Shown: positions 16,290 through 24,847 of the stretch, piece by piece
Layout: each line of letters opens with the position of its first letter
How positions within the stretch are numbered: position 1 is the stretch's first letter
DNA from: Leucobacter sp. L43
Lineage (GTDB): Bacteria; Actinomycetota; Actinomycetes; Actinomycetales; Microbacteriaceae
NCBI RefSeq assembly: GCF_016597785.1
Contig: NZ_JAENJG010000001.1
Location: 930,001 to 994,000, forward strand
DNA length: 64,000 bases
Reading direction: 5' to 3'
The notes under the pieces: generated by a model
The model's input: only the letters and a program-made list of their open reading frames with translations
What the model was told of the DNA's origin: nothing
Databases searched by the model: none
Position numbers and translations under genes: made by a program

Positions 16290-17489
16290 TTACCTCAGCA
16301 GTTCTCTCCTCGCCAGATTTCGCATGAGTGCCCCCACGCCGAACTCCCACGGAGCGCACGCTTCGCTGTGCGCGACCCGATTGATCAGTGTCCCCAGTGT
16401 AGGCGACGAGATGCGCACCACATCGCCGACATGGTGGGTGAAACCGGCACCGGCTTCACCCCGATCCGCCGTGGGAGCGAAGAGGGTGCCGAGGTACAGC
16501 GCTGCGCCATCGGGGTACTGGTGCTGCGGGCCGAGCAGCTGGCGCACCAGGTCCGCTGGGTCGCGGCTGATCTGCGTCATATCGGAGTGGGCTTCCAACG
16601 CGAATCCATCTGCGCCGTCCACTCTGAGCTGCACCTCGGCGCGGCGCACATCGTCGAGTGAGAATGAGGCGTCGAAGAGCCGGATGAACGGGCCGAGCGA
16701 ACCGGAGGCGGTGTTGTCTTTCGCTTTGGGGAGCAGGAGGGCGCTGCGCCCCTCGACGTCTCTGAGGTTCAGGTCGTTGCCGAGCGTCGCCCCCAGAATG
16801 CGGCCGGCGGGATCGATGATCAGCGCGATCTCGGGCTCGGGGTTGTTCCAGCTCGACGTCGAGAGCACGCCGATCTCGCCGCCGGTGCCGACGGAGGCGA
16901 GCACCGGGCACTTGGTGAAGATCTCGGCGTCAGCGCCGATGCCGACTTCGAGGTACTGGCTCCACAACCCCTGCTCGATGAGGTAGTCCTTCAATTTCAG
17001 GGCTTCGTCGGAGCCCGGCTCGATCGCGCTGAGATCGCCGCCGATGACGTCGAGCACCTGAGCTCGCACGCGTGCCGCCTCGTCTGCGTTTCCCCGTGCA
17101 CGCTCTTCGATGACCCGCTCGATCATCGAGACGGCGAAGGTCACACCGGCCGCTTTGACGCACTGCAGGTCGATCGGCGACAGGAACGTCACCTCGTCGA
17201 TCTCGCTCTGCATCGTCGCCGAGAGAATGCGGTCGGCGGATCCGAGCGACGCTCCCGCCGCGCGCCGCGCCGCCGCAGCTGGATCGGCTTCGAGCATGAG
17301 GTCGCTCACCGTCGCGAACGCATGCGAGAGGTCGTACACGTCGTCGGCGGTCACGAGCACGGGGCTGGGGCCGGAGACCGCGGGATCCCAGACGCGGCCG
17401 ATGAGGGTCGCCGAGGCGTGGTCGCGCGGAAGGGTCTCGGCGAGGCTCGCCGGCCAGGAGCGGGTCAGCGGTGCGGTCGATGCGGTCAT
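16290..17489 (-). CDS. fumarylacetoacetate hydrolase-family protein, probable 2-keto-3-deoxy-pentonate dehydratase
   Basis: A 399-residue FAH-fold protein. The segment FTKCPVLASVGTGGEIGVLS followed by WNNPEPEIALI resembles 2-keto-3-deoxy-arabonate/xylonate dehydratases (XylX/AraD1 group), which dehydrate 2-keto-3-deoxy pentonates to alpha-ketoglutarate semialdehyde. The metal-binding Glu residues are probably in the NPEPE stretch. The matching next enzyme, KGSADH, is present in the divergent unit (29588-31114). ATG at 17489 is chosen for AGGA upstream; a TTG two codons earlier is possible. Hydrolase activity on other acylpyruvates cannot be excluded. Confidence 0.78.
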   Translation of the reverse strand: MTASTAPLTRSWPASLAETLPRDHASATLIGRVWDPAVSGPSPVLVTADDVYDLSHAFATVSDLMLEADPAAAARRAAGASLGSADRILSATMQSEIDEVTFLSPIDLQCVKAAGVTFAVSMIERVIEERARGNADEAARVRAQVLDVIGGDLSAIEPGSDEALKLKDYLIEQGLWSQYLEVGIGADAEIFTKCPVLASVGTGGEIGVLSTSSWNNPEPEIALIIDPAGRILGATLGNDLNLRDVEGRSALLLPKAKDNTASGSLGPFIRLFDASFSLDDVRRAEVQLRVDGADGFALEAHSDMTQISRDPADLVRQLLGPQHQYPDGAALYLGTLFAPTADRGEAGAGFTHHVGDVVRISSPTLGTLINRVAHSEACAPWEFGVGALMRNLARRELLR

Positions 17490-17516
17490 GATCAATCCTG
17501 TTCGTTCGGGTCTTGG

Positions 17517-18317
17517 TCAGCGTCCGCGGAAGACGCCGTCGCGGCGCTCGGCGAAGGCGCGGCGCCCCTCAGCCGCGTCCTCCGTGGCGAACGTGATGGC
17601 CTGGAGGTCGCGCTCGTATGCCATCGCCTGGTCGTGCGGCAGGTTGTAGGCCGCCCTGATGTTCGCCTTCGCGGTCTCGACGGCGATCGGCGGCCGGGAG
17701 GCGATGGTCGATGCGAGTTCGCGAGCTCGCTCCATCAGACGCTCCCCTGGCACGACCTCGCTCACGATGCCCCAGCGCAAGGCGGTCGCGGCATCGATCA
17801 TGTCCCCGGTCATCGTCATGACGGCGGCGTTACTCGGGCCTGCGGCCGCCGAGAGGAATGCGCTCATGCCGCCCCCGCCGATCCAGCCGAGCTTCACCTC
17901 CGGCGCTGCGAACTGCGCCGTCTCGGCCGCGATGCGGATATCGCAGATCAACGACGTCTCGAGCCCGCCCCCCAGGGCGTACCCGTTGATCGCCGCAATG
18001 ATCGGCTTGCGCAGTTCGTGCAGCGCGTCGCAGTAGTCCATGCGATTTCGAAACTGCCACGGGGTCGCGTAGTCGTCGAGCGTGCGAATATCGCTGCCCG
18101 CGCAGAAGGCGCGGTCGCCGGAGCCGGTGAGGATCACGACGCGAACGCTCGGATCGTCGTTCGCCGCGTGCGCGATCTGCTCGAGGGTGCGCGACATGTC
18201 GGGCGTGACGGCGTTGAGCTTCTCGGGGCGCTGCAGGGTGACGGTGAGCACGAAGTCGTCGAGCGCGACCCCGACCTGATCGGTGGCGAAGTCGGTGATG
18301 GCGGTGATGGCGTTCAT
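17517..18317 (-). CDS. enoyl-CoA hydratase/isomerase (crotonase) family protein
   Basis: A 266-residue crotonase-fold protein. Oxyanion-hole segments FCAGSDIRTL and AINGYALGGGLETSL are present. The first catalytic Glu position is kept in APEVKLGW, but the second Glu of classical hydratases appears replaced by Val in the TMTGD region, so it may be an isomerase, decarboxylase, hydrolase or lyase instead of a plain hydratase. It directly follows a solute-binding-fold gene and a CoA-transferase gene in one operon, so its substrate is probably the CoA ester made by the latter. ATGA overlap upstream. Confidence 0.85.
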   Translation of the reverse strand: MNAITAITDFATDQVGVALDDFVLTVTLQRPEKLNAVTPDMSRTLEQIAHAANDDPSVRVVILTGSGDRAFCAGSDIRTLDDYATPWQFRNRMDYCDALHELRKPIIAAINGYALGGGLETSLICDIRIAAETAQFAAPEVKLGWIGGGGMSAFLSAAAGPSNAAVMTMTGDMIDAATALRWGIVSEVVPGERLMERARELASTIASRPPIAVETAKANIRAAYNLPHDQAMAYERDLQAITFATEDAAEGRRAFAERRDGVFRGR

Positions 18318-19453
18318 CGGTTCCCTTTCAGTGCGGCGGCGCGTGAATCACGAGCCAGTCTTCCGAGGCGCGCAAGAGCCTCGCGCGGTGCGAGTTCCCC
18401 CGAGAGGGCGCTGCGCACCAGCTCGGATCCGGCGAGTTGAGCGGCAGGGAAGCCTGCGTAGCGCGGGCGCACGCTCGCGGCCTCGATGGTGTCGCGAGTG
18501 CTCGAATAGAACGCCCCTGCGCGATCGTCCACCTCGCGATCCGCCCATGCCCCGGCGAGCGCCGGCTGACCCTCGAACTCCGGAATCACTCGGCGCTGGG
18601 TGCTCGGAGCGACGAGCCACCTGAGGTACTCGCGCAGGCCATCGGTGACCTCGGCACGTCGGCTGACCGCGACGCCCGTGCCCCCGATCATCGACCCGAT
18701 GGGACCGCCCCGCACCGCGCGAGGAGCGTCCCCGAACGCGACGGGCGCCTCGTTCCCGCGGCGCGAGTAATTGACGTACCCGTAGACGAGGGGCACGAAG
18801 GCGAGGGGATCATCGGAGCCGACGCGCTCGAGCAGACCGATCGGATTGATCCGGTCGTAGCCAGGAGCCGACCGCGCCTGCACCGCGCGGAGCACCTCGA
18901 GCGCATCGAGCGCCTCGCGATCCGGCACCCAGGCCTCGCCCGCCTCATCGACGGGTGCAGCTCCGAGTGCCGCGACCACGGAGAAGAATGTGAGCAGCGC
19001 GTGCGGCCCGGAGAGGCTCAAGGCCACGGGAACGTCGGCTGCGAGGCGCTCCACGTCTTCCCAGGTCTCAGGAGCTGCGGCCACGAGACGGCTGTCGCGT
19101 GCGCTCACCTGTGTCGCAGCATCGATCGGAAGCGCCCAGGTGCCGCCATCGCCCCGATAGGAGCGCAGGGAGGGCCCGACGTAGCGTTCGGAGAACAGCG
19201 GATCGTCATCGCCCAGCACGGACTCGAGCGACTGCAGTGCTCCGTTGCGGAGTGCGTCGCCGATGTGCGGATGGTCGAGCACGATGAGGTCGTACTCCGC
19301 AGCGAGCTCATCGATCGGGTGCGCTTCGAACCCCTCGAGCGGCTGCGCATCCCAGGAGACATCGACACCGCGTTCGCGCCAGAGCACGGACGCCGCTTCG
19401 AGCCAGACCCGGCCCCTGGGGTGATCCCACGTGAGTCCGCGAAAGCCGGTCAC
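18314..19453 (-). CDS. solute-binding-fold protein without signal peptide
   Basis: A 379-residue protein resembling family 1 extracellular sugar-binding proteins (LTWDHPRGRVWLEAASVLW, then YDLIVLDHPHIGDALRNG, and a C-terminal helical part), but it begins directly with the first strand of the fold. There is no signal peptide or lipobox and no hydrophobic stretch, so it should stay in the cytosol. Genes overlap by 4 bp on both sides (GTGA with the CoA-transferase gene, ATGA with the crotonase gene), so it is made with these enzymes. No permease partner of its family is adjacent. A sensor, carrier or recruited enzyme role is possible; function unknown. Confidence 0.7.
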   Translation of the reverse strand: MTGFRGLTWDHPRGRVWLEAASVLWRERGVDVSWDAQPLEGFEAHPIDELAAEYDLIVLDHPHIGDALRNGALQSLESVLGDDDPLFSERYVGPSLRSYRGDGGTWALPIDAATQVSARDSRLVAAAPETWEDVERLAADVPVALSLSGPHALLTFFSVVAALGAAPVDEAGEAWVPDREALDALEVLRAVQARSAPGYDRINPIGLLERVGSDDPLAFVPLVYGYVNYSRRGNEAPVAFGDAPRAVRGGPIGSMIGGTGVAVSRRAEVTDGLREYLRWLVAPSTQRRVIPEFEGQPALAGAWADREVDDRAGAFYSSTRDTIEAASVRPRYAGFPAAQLAGSELVRSALSGELAPREALARLGRLARDSRAAALKGNR

Positions 19454-20670
19454 GGCGTCTCCAGGGCCTCGTCGAGCTGTGCCACGACGCCGGATGAGAC
19501 GAGGCGGTCGACGTCGGCGCTCGATACCCCGATGCCAGCGAGGATCTCGCGGCTGTGCTCACCGGTCTGCGGGGCACCGCGGGTGACCGAGGGAGGGGTG
19601 AGCGAGAACCGGTACGGGAAACCCGGGGTCTTCACGCGCCCTTCCGTGGGGTGCTCGTACTCCACGAAGGTGCCGTTGTGGGCGATCTGCGGATCGTTCA
19701 CCAGGTCTTCGTACGAGTAGACCGGGCCGGCCCACACGCCTCGCTCGGCGAACAGGGTCAACCACTCGGCGCTCGTGCGTCGCTCCAGCGCCTGGGCGGT
19801 ACGGGCGAAGAGTTCGTCGCGCATGCTCCACGCAGCGTGCTCGTCATCGAGGCCGCGCAGCGAGTCGTCGTCGAAGAGATCGGCGAGCACGTCGAGCGAT
19901 GGGAACGCGAGCACGATGTACCCATCCTGCGTGCGGAAGGAGCCGTAGGGTGAGCGAATGTACACGTGCGCGTGCGGCTGCGCGGTGCGCTTCTGCGGCA
20001 CGTTGCCGACGGTGTACACCGAGAGCTCCTGCATCTGCAGCGTCGTGATCGCGTCGAGCATGTTGACCGTGACGAGCTGCCCCTCGCCGGTGCGCTCCCG
20101 ATGCAGCAGTGCCGCGAGCACGCCCTCGAACGCGGTCGAAGCCGTGACGGCGTCCGCGAGGTACTGTCCGGCGGCCTGCGGAGGCTGACCGACGGCCCCC
20201 GTCGAGAGCATGGCCCCCGACATCGCCTGCAGCAGCAGATCCTGACCCGGCCGGTCCCGGTACGGGCCGTCTTCGCCGTACCCCGAGATCGAGACGTAGA
20301 CGATCGACGGGTTGATGGCGCGCAGGGACTCGTAGTCGACTCCGAGTCGCTTCGCGACTCCCGGGCGATAGTTCTGCAGGAAGACGTCGGCCTCTGCGAC
20401 CAGCCGGTACAGCAGCTCGCGCCCTTCCTCGTTCTTCAGATTCAGTGCGAGCGAGCGCTTGTTGCGGTTGAGCGACAGGAACGACACGTTCACCTTGTTG
20501 CCCGTGACGCCGCCGGCCGGGGTGTGGCGCTGCCACTCCCCCGTCGTCGGTTCGACCTTGACGACGTCTGCCCCGAGATCGCCGAGGCGCTGGGCCGCGA
20601 ACGGTCCTGCCATCGCGATCGAGCAGTCGAGCACGCGATAGCCGCTCAGCACACCTGATGGGGTGGTCAT
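19450..20670 (-). CDS. class III (CaiB/BaiF) CoA-transferase
   Basis: A 406-residue family III CoA-transferase. The N-terminal GYRVLDCSIAMAGPFAAQRL and DLGADVVKVEP are typical. The nucleophilic Asp is Asp144 in RPGQDLLLQAMSG. Such enzymes move CoA between carboxylic acids such as formate/oxalate or carnitine derivatives. In this operon it is embedded among sugar-modifying enzymes and precedes the signal-less binding protein and a crotonase, implying that a sugar-derived acid is activated as a CoA thioester. The actual acid is unknown. Confidence 0.9.
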   Translation of the reverse strand: MTTPSGVLSGYRVLDCSIAMAGPFAAQRLGDLGADVVKVEPTTGEWQRHTPAGGVTGNKVNVSFLSLNRNKRSLALNLKNEEGRELLYRLVAEADVFLQNYRPGVAKRLGVDYESLRAINPSIVYVSISGYGEDGPYRDRPGQDLLLQAMSGAMLSTGAVGQPPQAAGQYLADAVTASTAFEGVLAALLHRERTGEGQLVTVNMLDAITTLQMQELSVYTVGNVPQKRTAQPHAHVYIRSPYGSFRTQDGYIVLAFPSLDVLADLFDDDSLRGLDDEHAAWSMRDELFARTAQALERRTSAEWLTLFAERGVWAGPVYSYEDLVNDPQIAHNGTFVEYEHPTEGRVKTPGFPYRFSLTPPSVTRGAPQTGEHSREILAGIGVSSADVDRLVSSGVVAQLDEALETP

Positions 20671-21806
20671 GCGGTTGCCTCTTTTCTGGAGATGGACTGC
20701 ACGCGCGATCGCGCGGCAGCAGTGGCTTCTGGCCCGTCGAGCAGGGTGATCGATGTGCGATACGTCCGGGATTCGCCGTGCTCGAGCCAGATCATCGTTC
20801 CGTCTTCACGTGCGGCCGCCTCTCCGCTGACGTGATGCGTCGACGGTTCGAGGCCGACGCCGTACTGACCCTCGCGCAGGTTCTGCCACTCGAAGAAGTG
20901 CGGCATCGCCGAAGCGTCCCAGTCGATCTCGACGCCGAAATTCCCGTCGCTCCTGAGGAGTGCGACGCGATGCCTGCCGTCCTGGCCGGCCGAGAGCTCA
21001 TGCTCCCAGACCTGCTCGACGAAGTGACGCTCGGGCGCGATGAGCCGATCGTGCGGGGCGCCCTGCTCGTCGACCGAGTCTGATTTCCAGACGTGGCGTT
21101 GGATGGCCCCGTGGAACTCGGAGCCCTCGTCGACCACCGGCCATCCGACGTTGATGTGGTACAGGAACATGTGCGGAGTGCGCTCGAACCCGAGGTTCTC
21201 CACCTCGTCGTCGATGCGGAAGCCGCTGCCGAAGACATCGACCTCGATGGTGCGACGCAGCCGCAGGTGCTCGCCGAACGAGGTGGCCTGGACGACCTCT
21301 CCCCGAACGCGCAGCACTCCGCCGTTCTCCTGCCACTCCTCGTCGACGGAGAGGAGCCGTGCAGGCAGTGAGCTGAGGCGCCCATGCAGGCCGTGTCGCA
21401 CGGTCTGCTTCGGCGGGTAGTGGTAATGCGTCGCGTCGTATTCACCGCCGAACAGGGCGTGGTCGAGCCCGCCGCTGACGAGGAATCCGTCGAGTGTGCG
21501 GAGCCAGGCGAGGCCGTCCTCCGACTCGACCTCGTGCAGCGAGGGGTGACGATACCCGTTGCCCGAGCGCCACGAGACCGGAACGCCCCGGTACCGCACG
21601 TCGCCGATGTCGAAGGCGCGGTCGATGAGCACTTCGATCTCGAGTCCGTCGGCATTGCGGATCTGCAGGGAGCGCACACCGCGCTCCTGCCCGTTCGACC
21701 GCACCACCTCGCGAATCTCGGCGAACGCCGCGAGGTCTCCGGTGCGCCGCCGCAGGTGGCTCGTGGATTGCTGCACGGCGTCGCCGTACCAGTCTCGCGC
21801 GCTCAT
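20667..21806 (-). CDS. DUF4432 aldose-1-epimerase-like protein
   Basis: A 379-residue protein of the DUF4432 group, related to galactose-mutarotase-like beta sandwiches. Motifs include VLIDRAFDIGDVRYRG, a His-rich HYHYPPKQTVRHGLHGRL and the carboxylate-rich end LEPSTHHVSG. It could interconvert anomers of an imported sugar or of a keto-sugar intermediate. The start at 21806 overlaps the SDR stop by 4 bp; an in-frame ATG four codons upstream is weaker. Catalytic role for this subfamily is not established. Confidence 0.78.
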   Translation of the reverse strand: MSARDWYGDAVQQSTSHLRRRTGDLAAFAEIREVVRSNGQERGVRSLQIRNADGLEIEVLIDRAFDIGDVRYRGVPVSWRSGNGYRHPSLHEVESEDGLAWLRTLDGFLVSGGLDHALFGGEYDATHYHYPPKQTVRHGLHGRLSSLPARLLSVDEEWQENGGVLRVRGEVVQATSFGEHLRLRRTIEVDVFGSGFRIDDEVENLGFERTPHMFLYHINVGWPVVDEGSEFHGAIQRHVWKSDSVDEQGAPHDRLIAPERHFVEQVWEHELSAGQDGRHRVALLRSDGNFGVEIDWDASAMPHFFEWQNLREGQYGVGLEPSTHHVSGEAAAREDGTMIWLEHGESRTYRTSITLLDGPEATAAARSRVQSISRKEATA

Positions 21807-22564
21807 TCCATCACCCATCCGCCGTCGACGTTGATCGTCTGACCCGTCACGAACGAGGCGTCGTCGCCGACCAGGAATGAGACGACGGACGCCAGTTCCT
21901 CGTTGCGACCGCGTCGCTTGATCGACTGCTTCTCGATCACCGTGCGGTTGTAGGTCTCCGGGTCGCCGTTGATCTCCTCCGCCTTCGTGGGGAAGGCGCC
22001 CGGCGAGACCGCGTTCACCCGCACGCCGGTCGGCCCGAGCTCGCGCGCGAGGGAACGGGTGAGGCCGACCGCCGCACCCTTCGTCGACACGTAGCTGACG
22101 AGGTGCTCCCAACCGCCGTGGAACGTGATCGAACCGATGCTCACGATCGAGCCCGTGCCGCGCGGCACCATCCGCCGTGCAGCGGCCTGAGACCCTGCGA
22201 AGTAGGCGATCTGGTTGACGCGCAGCACCTCCTCGTACTCGGCGAGCGGAATGTCGAGGAACGGGGTCGCCGGGTAGATCGCGGCGTTGTTGACCATCGC
22301 CTCGAGCGGCCCGAGCTCGCGCTCCACGCGCTCCACGGCTGCGTCGATCGCCGGGGTGTCGCGCAGATCGAGGTCGACGACGAGGTTCCGGATCCCGTGC
22401 TCGTCGAGCAGGGAAGCCGTTTCGCGGAGCGTCTCTCCGTCGCGGCCGACGATGCCGACCGCGAAGCCGTCTTGTCCGAGCCTGAGGGCGATCGCGCGCC
22501 CGAGGGCGCCACCCGCTCCGGTCACCAGAGCGGAGCGGGTGGCGGATGCTGCAGGGGTCGTCAT
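21803..22564 (-). CDS. short-chain dehydrogenase/reductase
   Basis: A 253-residue classical SDR. NAD(P) site TGAGGALGRAIA (about 15-26), NNAA, catalytic Ser in SIGSITFHGG and YVSTK with Tyr and Lys, and the C-terminal TGQTINVDGGWV. It probably oxidises or reduces a hydroxyl group of the sugar or sugar acid handled by this operon. 2-bp gap to the isomerase gene upstream and ATGA overlap downstream. Confidence 0.9.
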   Translation of the reverse strand: MTTPAASATRSALVTGAGGALGRAIALRLGQDGFAVGIVGRDGETLRETASLLDEHGIRNLVVDLDLRDTPAIDAAVERVERELGPLEAMVNNAAIYPATPFLDIPLAEYEEVLRVNQIAYFAGSQAAARRMVPRGTGSIVSIGSITFHGGWEHLVSYVSTKGAAVGLTRSLARELGPTGVRVNAVSPGAFPTKAEEINGDPETYNRTVIEKQSIKRRGRNEELASVVSFLVGDDASFVTGQTINVDGGWVME

Positions 22565-22566
22565 GC

Positions 22567-23481
22567 TCAGACGCCCTGCCGCTTCAGAACCTCGCGCAGG
22601 AACTCCTTCGCGCGGGGCACGTCGGATTCGTCGAGGTGCTCGATGATCAGCGGAATGTTCGGGTTGCGCTCCGACAGTCGGCGCACGTACAGGTCGTAGT
22701 CGAGCGAACCGAGGCCGGCGGCCGGAAGCTCGATCTCCCCGACGCCTCGGAAGGTGTGCGACGCAAGCGCGTCGTCGTCGCCGATGTCCGCGTGCTTCTC
22801 GCTCTTATCGCTGCCCGCGCGCTTCACGTCCTTGGCATGCGCGATGCGCACACGGTCGCCGAGCGTGTCGAAGACCTCGTTGAGCACCCCCGCTTGATCG
22901 TCGATGTTGGTGGCGTCGAAGTAGTTCGTCGGGTCCATCAGCAGCTCGAGCCCCGGATGATTGATGTCGTTGAACACCCGCGACGTTTCGCGCACCGATC
23001 CGACGACGTTGTTCACGTAGGTCTCGAGGAGGAAGGTCGCGCCGTGGTCCCACGCCTCCTGGGCGAGTTCGGTGAGCACGGAGCGCACCTGCTCGTAGGC
23101 ATCCTCACTGCGATTGTGCGGATCATGGTCCCACTCGCTCTCGGCGTTGAACGTGCCGGACTCGCTGATCACGTACGGCGTGCCGAAGTCGCGTGCGCTG
23201 CGGATGATCTCCTTGAGCCGCTCGACGTTCGACCGGCGCTTGTCGAGATCGGGGTGCACGATGTTGGTGTACCCGGAGATCGCGCAGATCGGTGCGTCAT
23301 GGTCGCGGAACGTGTCCTGCACGCGCTTCGCCTTCTCCTTCGTGATCTGGCCGGATGACAGGTCGATGTCTTTGAAGTGGAGGTCGAGCTGCACGGCGTT
23401 CAGTCCCAGGTCCTGGATCTTCTTCGCAGTGGTCTCGAGGTCGTACGGGAAGTAGCCCGAGAAGATGCCGATCTGAATCAT
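22567..23481 (-). CDS. sugar phosphate isomerase/epimerase-like TIM-barrel protein
   Basis: A 304-residue protein of the xylose-isomerase-like TIM-barrel (AP endonuclease 2) superfamily. Metal ligand candidates are Glu in VISESGTFN, Glu in FLLETYVNN, Asp in LLMDPTNYFD, His in AHAKDVK and the terminal Glu in LIIEHLDE. The superfamily includes IolE/IolI, hydroxypyruvate isomerases and enzymes acting on 3-keto-glycosides. The start follows AAGGAG. Adjacent to a Gfo/Idh dehydrogenase, which is the usual arrangement for oxidised-sugar isomerisation or elimination. Confidence 0.86.
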   Translation of the reverse strand: MIQIGIFSGYFPYDLETTAKKIQDLGLNAVQLDLHFKDIDLSSGQITKEKAKRVQDTFRDHDAPICAISGYTNIVHPDLDKRRSNVERLKEIIRSARDFGTPYVISESGTFNAESEWDHDPHNRSEDAYEQVRSVLTELAQEAWDHGATFLLETYVNNVVGSVRETSRVFNDINHPGLELLMDPTNYFDATNIDDQAGVLNEVFDTLGDRVRIAHAKDVKRAGSDKSEKHADIGDDDALASHTFRGVGEIELPAAGLGSLDYDLYVRRLSERNPNIPLIIEHLDESDVPRAKEFLREVLKRQGV

Positions 23482-23525
23482 GGTGGAGGTGCTCCTTTGC
23501 GTTCCTTGGTGGGGTGTGTTGCGTG

Positions 23526-24638
23526 TCAGAGAGTGAATTCGTCGAGCCGCACCGCCCGGCGCTCGTCGAGCGACCGGTAGCCGGCTTCGATCAGCGCCAT
23601 CGTGCGAACATTGTCGGCGACGGTCAGCGCCGGGGCGTCGCCGCTGTCGAGCGCGTGCTGCACCTGCTCCATGACGCCGATGAAGGCGTGCGGGAACCAG
23701 TGCGTCTCCCACTCCGGCGACACCCACTTCCCGTCGGTCTCGTGCGCTGATGCGAAACTGATCGTGGACGGCTCGCCGGTGGGCCAGCCGATCGTGCCGC
23801 GCGCGACTCCGGCGGTGCCTTCGACCCGCCAGGAGATGAAGAAGTCGGAGTCGTAACCCGCTTGACGCGGCCCGCCCCAGACATCCTCGCGGGAGACGGC
23901 GAGCACTCCGTTGTCGAATCGCAGCGTCGAGGCGACGATTCCGTCGGTGTGCGCGAACTCGGTGCGCGGGTCGGGTCGACCGGCCGTGTAGATCTCGGTC
24001 GGCTCGCCGAAGAGGTACCGCAGTGCGTCGAGATGGTGCACGCTCATATTGGCGAGCGTCAGGCGGTCGTACTCGGCGAGGAATGTCTGCCAGTGCGGCA
24101 CGGCGTGCATGTCGATGGCCGCGAAGACCGGTTCGCCGAGCGCACCGCGATCGAGCAGTTGTTTCAGCGATCGGATCGACTGGTCGTAGCGCATGTTCTG
24201 ATTCACGGAGAGGATCTTCCCCGCTGCGGCGGCCTCGTCGCGGAGCGCGATCGCTTCGTCCAGTGAGAGAGCGAGCGGTTTCTGGGCGAGGATGGCGCGC
24301 ACGTGCGGCTGTGCGAGAGCGAGGCGGATGAGCTCGGGTTGCGTGTCCGGCGGAAAGGCGATGTCGACGATTTCGATGCGAGGATCGAGAATCAGGTCGC
24401 TCGGCGAGTCGTGCACCGTTTCGATGCCGTATCGCTCGGCCACGGCCGTGGCGTTCGCGCGGGTGCGGGACGCGATGGCGACGACGGGGAACCCGGCGAT
24501 CCGGTACGCCTCGAGATGCTGATCCGCCATGATCGCCCCTGCTCCGATTGCTCCGATCGCGTGGGATCGCGAGCGGATCCGCGCGTCGGGTTCGAGGCCG
24601 AACGACTCCGCCGTCTGCTCTGTCACCGCTGATGTCAT
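23526..24638 (-). CDS. Gfo/Idh/MocA-family dehydrogenase
   Basis: A 370-residue NAD(P)-dependent dehydrogenase. Rossmann motif IGAGAIMADQHLEA (about 31-44), the family Lys in AQKPLALSLDEA and the catalytic-domain motif MSVHHLDALRYLFG. Relatives oxidise a hydroxyl of free sugars, inositols or glycosides. As first gene of the nine-gene minus operon it probably carries out an early oxidation of the imported sugar. ATG at 24638 is preceded by GAGGAAG; the 16-residue upstream extension lacks a ribosome-binding site. Confidence 0.88.
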   Translation of the reverse strand: MTSAVTEQTAESFGLEPDARIRSRSHAIGAIGAGAIMADQHLEAYRIAGFPVVAIASRTRANATAVAERYGIETVHDSPSDLILDPRIEIVDIAFPPDTQPELIRLALAQPHVRAILAQKPLALSLDEAIALRDEAAAAGKILSVNQNMRYDQSIRSLKQLLDRGALGEPVFAAIDMHAVPHWQTFLAEYDRLTLANMSVHHLDALRYLFGEPTEIYTAGRPDPRTEFAHTDGIVASTLRFDNGVLAVSREDVWGGPRQAGYDSDFFISWRVEGTAGVARGTIGWPTGEPSTISFASAHETDGKWVSPEWETHWFPHAFIGVMEQVQHALDSGDAPALTVADNVRTMALIEAGYRSLDERRAVRLDEFTL

Positions 24639-24711
24639 CTGCACTTCCTCCTTGAAGTTCGCGCCGTTGGGCGCCGCGGCCATCATGTCACATTTGTTAT
24701 GTTAGCGCTCT

Positions 24712-24725
24712 TGGCAGCGCTGCCA
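24712..24725. promoter_or_regulatory. LacI-type operator between divergent sugar operons
   Basis: TGGCAGCGCTGCCA is a perfect 14-bp palindrome with the central CG and AGCGCT core seen in LacI-family operators (CebR-type sites are TGGGAGCGCTCCCA). A second AGCGCT core lies 12 bp away at 24704-24709. The site overlaps a possible -35 (TTGGCA at 24711) for the plus-strand transporter genes, with TAGTGT 18 bp on. The LacI protein at 15228-16286 is the obvious ligand. Confidence 0.75.
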
Positions 24726-24847
24726 TTTTGATGTTAGTGTCACCACGCAGCGCTCGTCAACACGTTCTCGAAACCACGCGGAAACGTCCCCGGCATCGAA
24801 GCCCCAGGCGGCGCAGCACCTCGCAGTTTGATTTCAAAGGAGAAAGC

